64,000 bases of DNA, from assembly GCA_028285585.1 (NCBI GenBank), contig JANQOU010000006.1, forward strand, positions 1 to 64,000, given 5' to 3'. Origin of the DNA: Acidimicrobiia bacterium. Lineage in GTDB: Bacteria; Actinomycetota; Acidimicrobiia; Spongiisociales; ZC4RG35. The notes beneath the pieces are model-generated. The model searched no databases. It saw only the letters and a program-made list of their open reading frames with translations, and was not told the DNA's origin. Shown here one piece after another: positions 18,300 through 27,175 of this stretch (the stretch's first letter is position 1; every line of letters begins with the position of its first letter). The position numbers and the translations under genes were made by a program.

Positions 18300-18536
18300 T
18301 CTATCGGCTCAGACCAAGGCAACCCCAAGAGGTCAGCTCGAGATTCCCGCCATGCCTTGCCAAATCCGGTCGCGGAACCAGCCTGTAGTAGTGATCACAG
18401 GCGACATCACCCCCTCGGCCATTCGACCCTCGTCGAAGAAGCGGTCCCAGATTGACTCGTCTTTGCCGCCCTCGAAGCGAGCACCCTCGATCTGACATAT
18501 GCCGACGTGGACACACCCCAGCGGAATCGACGTCGG
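18300..18536 (-). pseudogene. Decayed N-terminal fragment of a GH1 beta-glucosidase
   Basis: Three reading frames, read in order on the minus strand, rebuild the N-terminus of a glycoside hydrolase family 1 enzyme: FRWGVSTSAY (about 18530-18500), then in the next frame QIEGARFEGGKDESIWDRFF (about 18497-18435), then in a third frame GGDVACDHYYR (about 18420-18388). GH1 proteins have WGVATSAYQIEGA, then SIWD, then GDVACDHYHRY in the same order and spacing. The first shift fits a 2-nt insertion after the TAT codon, and the second a lost G in a G-run. The remaining ~380 codons are absent. It sits beside a sugar-type ABC ATPase, so an adjacent glycoside-use locus has probably been lost. The rest of 18216-18561 holds the HtrA ribosome binding site only. 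Confidence 0.7.
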
Positions 18537-18561
18537 TTGATGAGTTCAGCGGTGCTGGCAG

Positions 18562-19770
18562 CTACTTGGCGCCGATTCGCTCACCGGAGGTCTTGTCGAA
18601 GAAGTGGAGCTTGGAGGTGTCCACAACCAGCTCCACGTTGTCTCCATGCCGCACCTGCACGTCGGGGCTCACCCGGGCTATGAAGTTGGTGGTGTCACCC
18701 AGGGAGGATGCACTTTGGCCGGTGTCAGCAAGCAACTCTTCGATGTCAGGGGTGACCACGGGCGCCCGGTCCACCGTGAAGTGAATGTAGGTGTCGGCAC
18801 CGAGCATCTCCGTGACGTCAACGGTCGCCATCATCGATCTCTCGGGATCTGAGCCGCCGACGACTGCTGCCTCGAGGGCGCTGGGACGGAGCCCCACAAC
18901 CAGCTCCTGGCCGGTATGACTTTCGAGACCGGGATGATGGTCCAACGCCGCCTGATCGATCTTGAGACGAGTGTTCGGGAGCTTTGCGAACACACTCCCG
19001 TTCTCCGACTCGAGATGGCCGTAAGTCAGGTTCATCGGCGGGCTGCCGATGAACCCGGCGACAAACAGGTTGTCCGGGCTCGCATAGAGCTCGGCTGGAG
19101 GCCCTACCTGCTGGAGATTGAAAGGTCGATTGTCTGACACTGCGCGCAGGACGGCCACGCGGTCACCGAGGGTCATGGCCTCAACCTGGTCGTGGGTCAC
19201 ATAGACGGTTGTGGTGCCGAGCCGGGTGTGAAGCCGTTCCAGCTCTGCTCGCATCTGTACCCGGAGCTTGGCATCGAGGTTCGAAAGCGGCTCATCCATC
19301 AGGTAGGCGGCGGGCTCGCGGACAATAGCCCGACCCATCGCGACTCGCTGCCGCTGGCCACCCGAGAGGGCTCGGGGGCGACGCTCTAGGAAGTCGGTGA
19401 TCTCGAGTATCTCCGCGGCCTCGTTGACACGCCGGTCGATCTCCTCTTTCTTCATCTTGCGCAGCTTCAAGCCGAACGCCATGTTGTCCCGCACCGTCAT
19501 GTGGGGGTAGAGCGCGTAGTTCTGGAACACCATCGCGATATCGCGATCCTTGGGTGCCACGTCATTGATCACGCGATCCCCGATGCTCATGGTCCCCTCG
19601 GTGATGTCCTCCAACCCGGCGATCATCCTCAACACGGTTGATTTGCCACAGCCAGAAGGGCCGACCAACACCAAGAACTCACCATCACCGATCTCGAGGT
19701 TGACGTCACCCACCGCCCGGGTGCCGTCGTCATAGATCTTCCCGAGACCTTCCATCACGATTTGGGCCAT
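18562..19770 (-). CDS. Sugar ABC transporter ATP-binding protein, UgpC/MsmK type
   Basis: 402-residue ATPase of the carbohydrate importer class (CUT1). Walker A is VGPSGCGKST at about residue 36, the signature LSGGQRQRVAMGRAI at about 135, and Walker B AYLMDEPLSNLDAKLR; the His switch is VYVTHDQVEAM. The C-terminal 150 residues form the OB-fold regulatory region typical of MalK/MsmK. No permease or binding protein genes are next to it, so it may be a shared ATPase for several sugar importers. It is 151 bp downstream of the DUF4032 gene, on the same strand; the gap holds short GC-rich palindromes (19791-19803, 19852-19863) and no gene. Confidence 0.9.
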   Translation of the reverse strand: MAQIVMEGLGKIYDDGTRAVGDVNLEIGDGEFLVLVGPSGCGKSTVLRMIAGLEDITEGTMSIGDRVINDVAPKDRDIAMVFQNYALYPHMTVRDNMAFGLKLRKMKKEEIDRRVNEAAEILEITDFLERRPRALSGGQRQRVAMGRAIVREPAAYLMDEPLSNLDAKLRVQMRAELERLHTRLGTTTVYVTHDQVEAMTLGDRVAVLRAVSDNRPFNLQQVGPPAELYASPDNLFVAGFIGSPPMNLTYGHLESENGSVFAKLPNTRLKIDQAALDHHPGLESHTGQELVVGLRPSALEAAVVGGSDPERSMMATVDVTEMLGADTYIHFTVDRAPVVTPDIEELLADTGQSASSLGDTTNFIARVSPDVQVRHGDNVELVVDTSKLHFFDKTSGERIGAK

Positions 19771-19921
19771 TGCTACTCCGTCCCTTCTTCCGGGCCAGGC
19801 CCGAATCTAGCCGTTCTTTGACGACTCATGTCCAGCAGGTGACGATGATCTCCTCGCGCGAGGCCAGAGCCACTGATCCCTCCACCTGCTCACGGCCGGT
19901 CGAGCTGTCGGAAGTCCTCGG

Positions 19922-21109
19922 TTAGTCGAACCCGGGAAAACCGGACTCCATCCAGCTCGACAAAGCTTCGTCATTCTCGACGTCGAAACCTCTTTCCGTC
20001 GCAAGTCGCATCCGATGGTGGAGAAAGTCGCAGTAGCCCTGCACCGGATCGTCACCGGGCCAAACCGTCCGGATCTGCGAGACGATGGGCTCATAGACAC
20101 CGCTGAGCCAAGCGAACACCCCAACAGCCCGATGAGCGTCCGATGCGTACCCGTTCTTTGCCAGGAAGTAGCTCAAATCGCCCAATAGCAGCCTTGCCTG
20201 ATTCTCCTTTGCGGCCAAGCCGGTCAGCTGCCTCAAGCGGTCTGAGTTGAACTTCCGATTGCCGACATGAACGCGCATCTGGACGAGGTTCCCTTCATCG
20301 GTCGGGTCGAGCTCAACGTCGTCCACCGAGAACCCGAGATCGTTGAGCCTTGCGATGCGCTCCCTGATGCGGAACCCTTCATCCCTGGTGATGATGAGAT
20401 CCGCGTTCAGCTCCTCCCAAAGAGCAAGGTAAGTCGCCTCGACGTCCTCGCCGAGACGGAGATCCGCCTGATCGATCCCAACACCCTTCTCCGCAGCGAT
20501 GTCCGCCATCTCACCTGCGAGGTTCATCTTCATCACCTCCAGATCCTCGAGACGCTGGCCGTCGCTCAACGTCTCTCTCAGATAGGAGGTCTCGGCATCG
20601 ATCATCACCGCCTCAATCGCGCCGCCGTCGTATCGATAGAGGAGGTTCGAGAGGGAGCAATCTCCCCAATAGCAGCCGGCCAGATGCAACTCGACGAGAA
20701 GGCCGGCCACGGAGTCCAGCAGCCGCGCTCTCCGTTTGCCGAACCCGATACCGGCGATCAAGCGTCTGTACGGAAAGGTGTGGGTCACATATTGGGTGAT
20801 CACCGCCGCGGAGTGCTCTTCGCTGTCGTCGACCCATCCGCGGTGAACCAACCCCACCGGCGGCGCGGAGCGATAGGTTCGGTTCTCCAACTCGGTGAGC
20901 ACCGAGTACTCGTTCTGCGCAAAGTGATGAGGCAACTCCTTGACGACATACACACCCTCGTCGTAGGCGACAAACACAACAGGGTGACGATGCACGCCGG
21001 CCGGCATCTCAACGATGCGATCGTGCTCCCAGTCTGAGACCGACTCGTCCCAAGGAAGGTCGAGGAAGTCAGGGTGCCCCGGGTGGATGAGCAGGTTGGG
21101 AAGGCTCAT
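19922..21109 (-). CDS. DUF4032 domain-containing protein (kinase-like)
   Basis: 395-residue protein with an N-terminal lipopolysaccharide-kinase-like fold and a C-terminal DUF4032 region. Visible features are VVFVAYDEGVYVVKELPHHF (candidate ATP-binding Lys), LHLAGCYWGDCSLSNLLYRYD resembling the kinase catalytic loop, and MIDAETSYLRE in the position of the metal-binding Asp. The family is common in Actinomycetota next to sugar ABC ATPase genes, as here. It overlaps the ROK kinase gene by 4 bp, implying co-translation. Function is not established. Confidence 0.82.
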   Translation of the reverse strand: MSLPNLLIHPGHPDFLDLPWDESVSDWEHDRIVEMPAGVHRHPVVFVAYDEGVYVVKELPHHFAQNEYSVLTELENRTYRSAPPVGLVHRGWVDDSEEHSAAVITQYVTHTFPYRRLIAGIGFGKRRARLLDSVAGLLVELHLAGCYWGDCSLSNLLYRYDGGAIEAVMIDAETSYLRETLSDGQRLEDLEVMKMNLAGEMADIAAEKGVGIDQADLRLGEDVEATYLALWEELNADLIITRDEGFRIRERIARLNDLGFSVDDVELDPTDEGNLVQMRVHVGNRKFNSDRLRQLTGLAAKENQARLLLGDLSYFLAKNGYASDAHRAVGVFAWLSGVYEPIVSQIRTVWPGDDPVQGYCDFLHHRMRLATERGFDVENDEALSSWMESGFPGFD

Positions 21110-21981
21110 TGATCAGATTGCTCAGCCAGCAGCAGAGCACCAGCGAGACCTGATCGATCTCCCAAGCCGGGTGCCACCACAAACGAGGCCATCTCCCGGT
21201 CCGGGGCTTCTGGGTAGCCGGCCAGCTCTTCCTCGAGAGCCTCATACAACTTTTGGTAGAAGCCGGGCAACTTCGAGACACCTCCTCCAACCACGATCTT
21301 CTCCGGTGCGACCGAATAGACCAGGCTCCTCAGACCTTGGGCCAGGTAGCTCGCGATGAGCCTCACCGCCTCCTCGCTGTTACCTCGCCCCATCTGAGAT
21401 GAGGCGACACCAAATCGGCCTTCAACCGCAGGGCCGGCGATCATGCCCTCGAGGCAGTCGCCGTGAAAGGGGCAGGCTCCGGGAAACTCATCGTCGTCGA
21501 GTCGTCTGACGACGACATGCCCAAACTCGGAGTGCGACCTGCCGCGCAAGCTATAGCCGTCTGAGACGAGACCGCCCCCGACTCCGGTGCCAATCGTCAC
21601 ATAGGAGACCAGTGATGCGTCCGCTGCACTCCCCCACTTGGCCTCACCCATGGCAGCCGCATTGACATCGGTGTCGAGAGCCACTTGAACACCGATGGCT
21701 GACTCCAGCGCCCCCACCAGGTCGAACCAGCTCCAGCCCGGCTTCGGGGTGCCAGTTATGTGGCCATAAGTGGGAGAGCCAACATCGAGGTCCAAAGGCC
21801 CGAACGACGCCACACCCAACGCCTGCACTCGATGGTCTCGGAGGTGGCCGACGATGGCGGAAACCGTGGCTTCGGGCTGAGAGGTGTCCACTCGCTCGTA
21901 TGCATCGAGATCGCCCAAAGACGACCCGTGACCCACGAGGGCCTTGGTCCCGCCGAGCTCAATGACACCCCATTTGCTCAC
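21106..21981 (-). CDS. ROK family sugar kinase (fructokinase-like)
   Basis: 291-residue ROK kinase. The N-terminal phosphate-binding motif is IELGGTKALVGHG, catalytic residues lie in DTDVNAAAMGEAKWG, and the ATP-binding segment is TIGTGVGGGLVSDG. The zinc-binding ROK motif is present as EFGHVVVRR plus CPFHGDCLEG, and the family end motif VVGGGVSKLPGF is intact. CPFHGDCLEG with GPA matches the fructokinase-like branch, but the sugar is not certain. The start is a GTG. It is coupled to the DUF4032 gene and lies 8 bp after the histidine kinase gene. Confidence 0.87.
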   Translation of the reverse strand: MSKWGVIELGGTKALVGHGSSLGDLDAYERVDTSQPEATVSAIVGHLRDHRVQALGVASFGPLDLDVGSPTYGHITGTPKPGWSWFDLVGALESAIGVQVALDTDVNAAAMGEAKWGSAADASLVSYVTIGTGVGGGLVSDGYSLRGRSHSEFGHVVVRRLDDDEFPGACPFHGDCLEGMIAGPAVEGRFGVASSQMGRGNSEEAVRLIASYLAQGLRSLVYSVAPEKIVVGGGVSKLPGFYQKLYEALEEELAGYPEAPDREMASFVVAPGLGDRSGLAGALLLAEQSDQ

Positions 21982-21989
21982 AGGGGCAT

Positions 21990-23138
21990 TTAAGAGCCGA
22001 TCGTCACCTCAGGCCGTGATTCCGGCGGCTGTGAGTCAGCTTCGGGAGTCGGCAGCCAGATGACCATGGCGGTGCCTGCGCCCTCTTCGCTGGAGAATGT
22101 GCGAAGGGCACCGCCGTGCGCCTGCATTATCTGTCGCACAATCGAAAGACCGAGCCCGATCTGCTGGTCCGCCTCGTCGGGTATGCCCGGGCCCTCGTCC
22201 ATCACCGCCATCCACCCCCAACCTTGGGTCATCCCGCACGACAGTCCCACCGTGGATCCAACCGGAGCCACTTTCAGAGCGTTGTCGACCAGGTTGGCCA
22301 GAGCTCGATCCAGCGATACTTCGACTCCCTGCAATGTCACCGGCGAGCCCGACGTGACGATCCGAACGTCTTTCTCGGCAGCTATCGGCCCGTATTCGGC
22401 AGCTTTTGCCTCTATCAACTCGGAGAGGTCGAGCGCCACCGCCTGCGCCTTGCCGGCTTGGAGGCGAGCTGCCGCCAGCAGCCCGTCGATCATGGCGGCC
22501 ATCTTGTCGGTGTTGCGGCGCACGATCCCGCCCGTCTCTCGCCACTCGTCGATCGTGGCGGACGGGTCGTCGGAGACCAGCTCGACATTCGATTGGATGA
22601 CCGCCAACGGCGTTCTCAGGTCATGGCTGGTGTCGGCCAGGAACTGGCGTTGACTGGTGAAGGCAGCGTCGAGACGGTCGAGCATGTCATCAAACGTGTT
22701 GGCGAGACGCCTCAGCTCATCGTCCGGTCCATCCAAGGCGATCCGACGCGAAAGATCCGAGGCCTGAATCTCACGAGCAACGTTCGTTATCTCGCCGACC
22801 GGTTTCAGGACTCGACCAGACATGACCCAACCCACCACGATGCTCACCAAGAACAGGCCGAGCAGCGCAACAAGAGTGAACTGTGCCGCCTTGTTGAGGA
22901 CCTGAGAGGCGTAGACGGTCTGCACCGCCTCCATCTCTACCTCGTTCATGAGCGGCATCCGCACCAACTCGCCGGATGAGAGCTGGACCCAGGTGTGCTG
23001 GATGACGATCCCCATCATCGTCTGCGACTTCAGCCAGCTGCGAAGAGCGAGATACACCGCTCCGAGGATCACTCCTCCGATGCCAAACACCAGCGCCGAG
23101 TATTGGACGGAGAGCCGGACCCGTATCGACTGCCACAC
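21990..23138 (-). CDS. Sensor histidine kinase with HAMP domain
   Basis: 382-residue kinase. TM1 lies at about residues 11-34 and TM2 at about 84-107 (VALLGLFLVSIVVGWVMSG), flanking a small extracellular loop of about 50 residues. HAMP follows (LKPVGEITNVAREIQASDLS), then HisKA with the phospho-acceptor His in DTSHDLRTPLAVI, and HATPase with NLVDNAL, DEGPGIPD and GLGLSIV. The start is GTG 23138, 6 bp after the stop of the response regulator, with which it forms an operon. The signal is not evident. Confidence 0.9.
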   Translation of the reverse strand: MWQSIRVRLSVQYSALVFGIGGVILGAVYLALRSWLKSQTMMGIVIQHTWVQLSSGELVRMPLMNEVEMEAVQTVYASQVLNKAAQFTLVALLGLFLVSIVVGWVMSGRVLKPVGEITNVAREIQASDLSRRIALDGPDDELRRLANTFDDMLDRLDAAFTSQRQFLADTSHDLRTPLAVIQSNVELVSDDPSATIDEWRETGGIVRRNTDKMAAMIDGLLAAARLQAGKAQAVALDLSELIEAKAAEYGPIAAEKDVRIVTSGSPVTLQGVEVSLDRALANLVDNALKVAPVGSTVGLSCGMTQGWGWMAVMDEGPGIPDEADQQIGLGLSIVRQIMQAHGGALRTFSSEEGAGTAMVIWLPTPEADSQPPESRPEVTIGS

Positions 23139-23144
23139 GGGCGA

Positions 23145-23819
23145 CTACTCCTGGAGCCGGTAGCCCCGCCCCGGCACCGTGGTGATCAGCGGCGGCTCAC
23201 CTAGCTTCTTCCTCAGATTGCTCACCGTCACGCGGACGACGTTGGTCAACGGATCGGTCATCTCGTCCCAGACATGCTCGAGCAGGTGCTCTTGGCTCAT
23301 GACGATTCCGGCATTCGCCATGAAGTACTGAAGCAGAGCAAACTCCTTGGCAGTCAAATCGAGCTGCTCCTCTTCCCTCTCCGCGATGAACCGCGCCTCG
23401 TCGAGGCGGAGCGGCCCGACCTCCAGCACCGAGTCACGGTCCTCTTCCCGGCGAAGCAAGGCGCGAACCCGCGCTCCCAACTCGGCCATGGCGAAAGGCT
23501 TGACCAAATAGTCGTCGGCGCCGGAGTCGAGCCCGGCAACACGATCCTCGACATCGTCGCGGGCAGTCAACATCAAGATGCGGGGACGATCCCCTTCGAG
23601 AGTCGGCAAGTCCCCAGAGATCAAGTCGCGGCAGAGTGCCAGGCCAGAGCCATCGGGAAGATTCCAATCGAGACAGACCAAGTCATAGCCCGCAGAGCGG
23701 AGCTTGATGTCGGCATCCGCCGCGGTCAGTGCGGTGTCCACCGCATGGCCGTCGCGACGCAATCCGCGAGCTATCGCCCCGGCGAGATCCGGCTCGTCTT
23801 CAACTACCAAGAGACGCAC
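23145..23819 (-). CDS. OmpR-family response regulator
   Basis: 224-residue response regulator with phospho-acceptor Asp51 in VCLDWNLPDGSG, LTARDD and VKPFAMAELGARV in the receiver, and a winged helix with LTAKEFALLQYFM and VRVTVSNLRKKLG. The last residues (TTVPGRGYRLQE) are standard. Start GTG 23819 is preceded at 3-4 nt by GGAGG. It is the first gene of a two-gene operon with the kinase downstream. Confidence 0.92.
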   Translation of the reverse strand: MRLLVVEDEPDLAGAIARGLRRDGHAVDTALTAADADIKLRSAGYDLVCLDWNLPDGSGLALCRDLISGDLPTLEGDRPRILMLTARDDVEDRVAGLDSGADDYLVKPFAMAELGARVRALLRREEDRDSVLEVGPLRLDEARFIAEREEEQLDLTAKEFALLQYFMANAGIVMSQEHLLEHVWDEMTDPLTNVVRVTVSNLRKKLGEPPLITTVPGRGYRLQE

Positions 23820-23953
23820 AACCCTCCAAACTAGGTGCCCACACCTAACTGGTGGTTAAAACCGCCGAAACGGCTCCTCATCGGTCAGTATGAACGGCCT
23901 GGCCCTTAAAGATCGGGGAGATAGCAGCCGATGCTGGTGTCTGGAGCGCAGAG

Positions 23954-24130
23954 ATGGTCGTAACCTTCACCACTCAGGATCAGGACGGGATTCACACATA
24001 CACGGGCCACGTCGTCAGCCGGGGCCCGAGTTCCATAGTCGTCCTTCTCACCGAGCCCTTTGCGATGGCGGGCCGGTCGGTTCAGTTCCCAATCTCAACC
24101 GTGGTCGAAGAACGAGTCATCTCCTCCTGA
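23954..24130 (+). CDS. Small hypothetical protein, 58 residues
   Basis: A short ORF starting MVVTFTTQDQDGIHTYTGHV and ending ERVISS. ATG 23954 lies 7 nt after GGAG. Residues alternate in a beta-strand pattern (IHTYTGHVV, SSIVVLLTE, RSVQFPISTVVEE), and composition is ordinary for a protein, unlike the Arg/Pro-rich products of the other frames here. I recognise no family. It precedes the small membrane protein at 24177 on the same strand. Existence is likely but unproven. Confidence 0.55.
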   Translation: MVVTFTTQDQDGIHTYTGHVVSRGPSSIVVLLTEPFAMAGRSVQFPISTVVEERVISS

Positions 24131-24164
24131 AACTCTTTCCGCGTGCGGTCTGAAGACCCCGGGG

Positions 24165-24170
24165 TAGCCT
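24165..24170 (+). promoter_or_regulatory. Leaderless -10 hexamer of the small membrane protein gene
   Basis: TAGCCT is followed by 6 nt and then ATG 24177, with no Shine-Dalgarno. It matches the TANNNT-N6-start pattern seen at more than ten other genes in this window. Confidence 0.55.
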
Positions 24171-24176
24171 GTCGGC

Positions 24177-24443
24177 ATGTTGCTCGAGGCCTCGACACTT
24201 GAAGCTCTGCTCACCATTGGAGGAGTCGGTGGGATCGCAGGGCTGATCGGCGGCTTCTTCTCAGGCGCCAACAGCCTTTTTGGGGCAATCTTGATGGGTG
24301 TCATCGGTGGCATCTCGGCGGCGGCGATAACACGCATTGCCAACGCTCCGTCCGTCTACAGCGTCGGTGACGACTTCTCCGTCGTTTGGGGCGCGCTTGG
24401 CGGTCTCCTGCTCGGCTTCGTCGTCGGACTATCCGACAACTAA
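24177..24443 (+). CDS. Small glycine-rich integral membrane protein
   Basis: 88 residues with hydrophobic, Gly-rich helices at about 10-27 (TIGGVGGIAGLIGGFFSG), 33-48 (GAILMGVIGGISAAAI) and 68-84 (VWGALGGLLLGFVVGL). The general look resembles small GlsB/YeaQ-type membrane proteins, but I cannot assign it. It appears to be leaderless (TAGCCT 6 nt before ATG). It converges on sufB with a 24-bp gap. Confidence 0.65.
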   Translation: MLLEASTLEALLTIGGVGGIAGLIGGFFSGANSLFGAILMGVIGGISAAAITRIANAPSVYSVGDDFSVVWGALGGLLLGFVVGLSDN

Positions 24444-24467
24444 GCCACTTCTCAGGGACTTGGATCC

Positions 24468-27035
24468 CTAGCCGATCGCTCCGGCTGCCGCCATGTTCAG
24501 CTCGATCAACCGGTTCATCTCGACCGCGTACTCCATGGGGAGCTCCTTCACGATCGGCTCGATGAAGCCGGCCACCACCATCGATGTCGCCTGGTCTTCG
24601 GTCAGACCCCGAGACATCAGATAGAAGAGCTGCTCCTCACCGACCTTCGAGACGGTCGCCTCATGGCCGATCTCGGCATCGTTCTCCTCGATCTCCATGT
24701 ACGGATACGTGTCGGACCTGCTCTCCTCGTCGAGGATCAAGGCATCACAACGCACGAAGCTCTTGGCGTCCTCAGCACCGGGCTCGACCCTAACCAAGCC
24801 GCGATAACCGGACCGGCCACCACCTTTGGAGATGGACTTCGAGACGATCGTCGAAGTCGTGTCGGGAGCGACGTGGACGATCTTCGCCCCTGCATCCTGA
24901 TGCTGGCCTTCACCGGCGAAGGCTATGGAGAGGACCTCTCCGTGAGCACCGGGCTCCATCAGCCAAACTGCCGGGTACTTCATGGTGAGCTTCGAGCCCA
25001 GATTGCCGTCGACCCACTCCATGGTGGCGTTCCGGTATGCCGCAGCTCGCTTGGTGACCAAGTTGAACACGTTGTCCGACCAGTTCTGGATGGTGGTGTA
25101 ACGGCAGCGCCCACCGTCCTTCACAATGATCTCAACCACTGCTGAGTGAAGTGAGTCCGTTGTGTAGGTGGGAGCTGAGCAGCCTTCGACGTAGTGCACG
25201 TAGGCACCTTCGTCGACGATGATCAACGTCCGCTCGAACTGGCCCATGTTCTCCGAGTTGATCCGGAAGTAGGCCTGGAGCGGCTGTTCGACATGCACGC
25301 CAGGCGGGACATAGATGAACGAGCCACCAGACCACACCGCCGAGTTCAGCGCCGCGAACTTGTTGTCGTTGGGCGGGATCACCGTCCCGAAGTGCTCCTG
25401 GACGATCTCCGGGTACTCACGCACGGCCGTGTCCATGTCCGTGAACAACACCCCGAGCTGCTCGAGATCCTCCCGATTGCGGTGATAAACAACTTCGCTG
25501 TTGTGAACGATGATTCCCTCGGCAACGAAGTTGTGCGGGCCGGATACCTCGATGTCGTAAACCGGCGCCACGTCAGCTTCTGCTATCTCGATGACTCGGG
25601 CGTAACCAAGAGTGTCTGACGTGTGGGCTCCAAAGGTGGCACCCCGGGCCGAGGTGTCGCTGTGCCGGTAAGCGCGATTGCCCAACCTCTCCGCACGTCT
25701 CGGATTGCGAACAGGGATCCGCTCGATGTCACCGGAGATCCCAAGACGGTGACCGGTGATCGTCCGGCTTTCATCGAAAGGGTGCTTTGAGGTGAACTCG
25801 TAGGGGCCCGCCGGGCGAAGACCGCAGAGCCGAGCCAACTCGTCGGCATCGCCGAGCAACGACGAGCTCGTCGATGTGATGCTCATCGCGTTCCCATGCT
25901 TCTGCGGGCTCACGTATCCATCGGCATCGACATATCCGGCTAGGAAGGCCAGCCGTTCGGCCTGCGTCAGCGAATAGACCCACTCGGGGAATCTCTTGGT
26001 GTGCGAGGTGCCGATGATCCCATTGATCTCCAGCCACTCGACCAAGTCTTTCGATGCGAACGAGATCCGCCACTCGTCGGGAGTCGTGGTTCTCAGCCCA
26101 AACAGCTCCGACACAACTCTGGCGATTTCTTGTTGAACGGCCTCATCTCGGGCAGGGATCGCGATCTCCACGCGGTAGGTGCTGTGACCTGGATCGTTCC
26201 TCGTATAGCCGTCTCCGATCCATAGCCCGAGCAACCACATCAGGTCTTCACTGGTCGTGAGCGGGAAATGATCCGGGGTGGAAGGGAGTCGCTTCAGTTC
26301 GTGCGACTCACCGAACTCCGGGATGTCACGGGCAACCGCGACAAGGTCACCGACCTCGAGCTCACCAACGGTCTTCCAACGCCTCTCGAAGCGAGCGCGT
26401 TGACGGCCAGGCCGACGTACATCGGCCAGCGTCAGGACGGGATGGTTGTCGGTTGCGTGGATGGTCCGGTGGAACCGGCCACCCACCGTGACCTTGTACG
26501 TCTGGCGGGTATCGGTTTGGGCAGCAGACTTCACCGCTGCGGTTCTCAGCTCGCCACTCTCCTCATCAAGTGAGAACACCTGGTCTCCGGCCTCGATCTC
26601 CTTGATCGGGACCGCGCCACGATTGGCCGTGTAGACCCGAACATCACCGCGCAGGCACTCGTACTGAGCTGTTACCCCGGCCAGGTATTTGCGCTCCGCC
26701 TCCGGGATGCCCAGCTTCTCGTAGGTCTCCTTGATGGACTCGGGAACCATGTCCCAGTCCTTGGCTTGCTCACCTTCGGGCTTGACGTAGTAGTAGATGT
26801 CGTCGAAGTCGATGGTGTTGAGAAGACCTCCACCACCCCACTGCGGGATCGGCTTGCTCAGGAACCGCTTGTAGGACTTGAGTCTGAAGTCGAGCATCCA
26901 ATCCGGCTCGCCTTTCATTGCCGACATGTCTCGAATCACGTTCTCATCGAGACCCTTGCGAGGCTCGAAAGCCAGCTCGACGTCGTCGTGCCATCCGAGC
27001 TGGTAACCGCCTAGGTCGATGTCAACCGTGGCCAT
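24468..27035 (-). CDS. sufB: Fe-S cluster assembly protein SufB, interrupted by an intein
   Basis: 855-residue precursor. The exteins (residues 1-126 and 513-855, 469 residues together) form a normal-length SufB, the scaffold subunit of the SufBCD iron-sulfur assembly complex; LAGVTAQYE and [12 protein letters not shown] are the two sides of the insertion. An intein of 386 residues separates them and must splice for activity. C-terminal SufB motifs such as [20 protein letters not shown] are intact. No sufC, sufD, sufS or sufU lies next to it, which is unusual. It is preceded by a 28-bp palindrome (27095-27122) that overlaps a candidate promoter and is probably an operator. Confidence 0.93.
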   Translation of the reverse strand: MATVDIDLGGYQLGWHDDVELAFEPRKGLDENVIRDMSAMKGEPDWMLDFRLKSYKRFLSKPIPQWGGGGLLNTIDFDDIYYYVKPEGEQAKDWDMVPESIKETYEKLGIPEAERKYLAGVTAQYECLRGDVRVYTANRGAVPIKEIEAGDQVFSLDEESGELRTAAVKSAAQTDTRQTYKVTVGGRFHRTIHATDNHPVLTLADVRRPGRQRARFERRWKTVGELEVGDLVAVARDIPEFGESHELKRLPSTPDHFPLTTSEDLMWLLGLWIGDGYTRNDPGHSTYRVEIAIPARDEAVQQEIARVVSELFGLRTTTPDEWRISFASKDLVEWLEINGIIGTSHTKRFPEWVYSLTQAERLAFLAGYVDADGYVSPQKHGNAMSITSTSSSLLGDADELARLCGLRPAGPYEFTSKHPFDESRTITGHRLGISGDIERIPVRNPRRAERLGNRAYRHSDTSARGATFGAHTSDTLGYARVIEIAEADVAPVYDIEVSGPHNFVAEGIIVHNSEVVYHRNREDLEQLGVLFTDMDTAVREYPEIVQEHFGTVIPPNDNKFAALNSAVWSGGSFIYVPPGVHVEQPLQAYFRINSENMGQFERTLIIVDEGAYVHYVEGCSAPTYTTDSLHSAVVEIIVKDGGRCRYTTIQNWSDNVFNLVTKRAAAYRNATMEWVDGNLGSKLTMKYPAVWLMEPGAHGEVLSIAFAGEGQHQDAGAKIVHVAPDTTSTIVSKSISKGGGRSGYRGLVRVEPGAEDAKSFVRCDALILDEESRSDTYPYMEIEENDAEIGHEATVSKVGEEQLFYLMSRGLTEDQATSMVVAGFIEPIVKELPMEYAVEMNRLIELNMAAAGAIG
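25500..26657 (-). mobile_element. Intein with LAGLIDADG homing endonuclease in SufB
   Basis: In-frame intein, residues 127-512 of the precursor. It starts at Cys127 ([14 protein letters not shown], block A), has block B as [11 protein letters not shown], two LAGLIDADG motifs ([10 protein letters not shown] and [10 protein letters not shown]) with their acidic residues intact, and ends EGIIVHN, so the terminal His-Asn is present; the +1 extein residue is Ser. All residues for standard class 1 splicing are therefore in place, and the endonuclease looks potentially active. Inteins in SufB (formerly Pps1) are known in mycobacteria and others. Confidence 0.93.
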
Positions 27036-27094
27036 TGCAGATCACTCCAAGAAAAACTCGCTCAGCCGCCGCCGGCGGCACATCTCATCTGGAT

Positions 27095-27122
27095 AATTTG
27101 CACTATCCGGATAGTGCAAATT
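27095..27122. promoter_or_regulatory. Perfect 28-bp palindrome upstream of sufB (candidate operator)
   Basis: Both 14-nt halves (AATTTGCACTATCC and its complement) match perfectly with no loop. On the minus strand it covers a candidate -35 (TTGCAC), 17 nt from TTATCC, about 60 bp before the sufB start. A dimeric repressor bound here would block transcription. Fe-S-sensing regulators such as SufR or Rrf2-family proteins commonly control suf genes, but no such gene is in the window, so the binder is unknown. Confidence 0.65.
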
Positions 27123-27175
27123 GTACACGGATTGGCCCCAAGTAGAAAGTCCGCAGCCTGAGGTAACTTCCGGCC

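Noticed and set aside
18301-18516. A 71-codon ORF as a separate hypothetical protein.
   Set aside because: Part of it (GGDVACDHYYR) is a piece of the GH1 signature, and the flanking pieces in the other two frames continue it, so a decayed GH1 gene explains it better.
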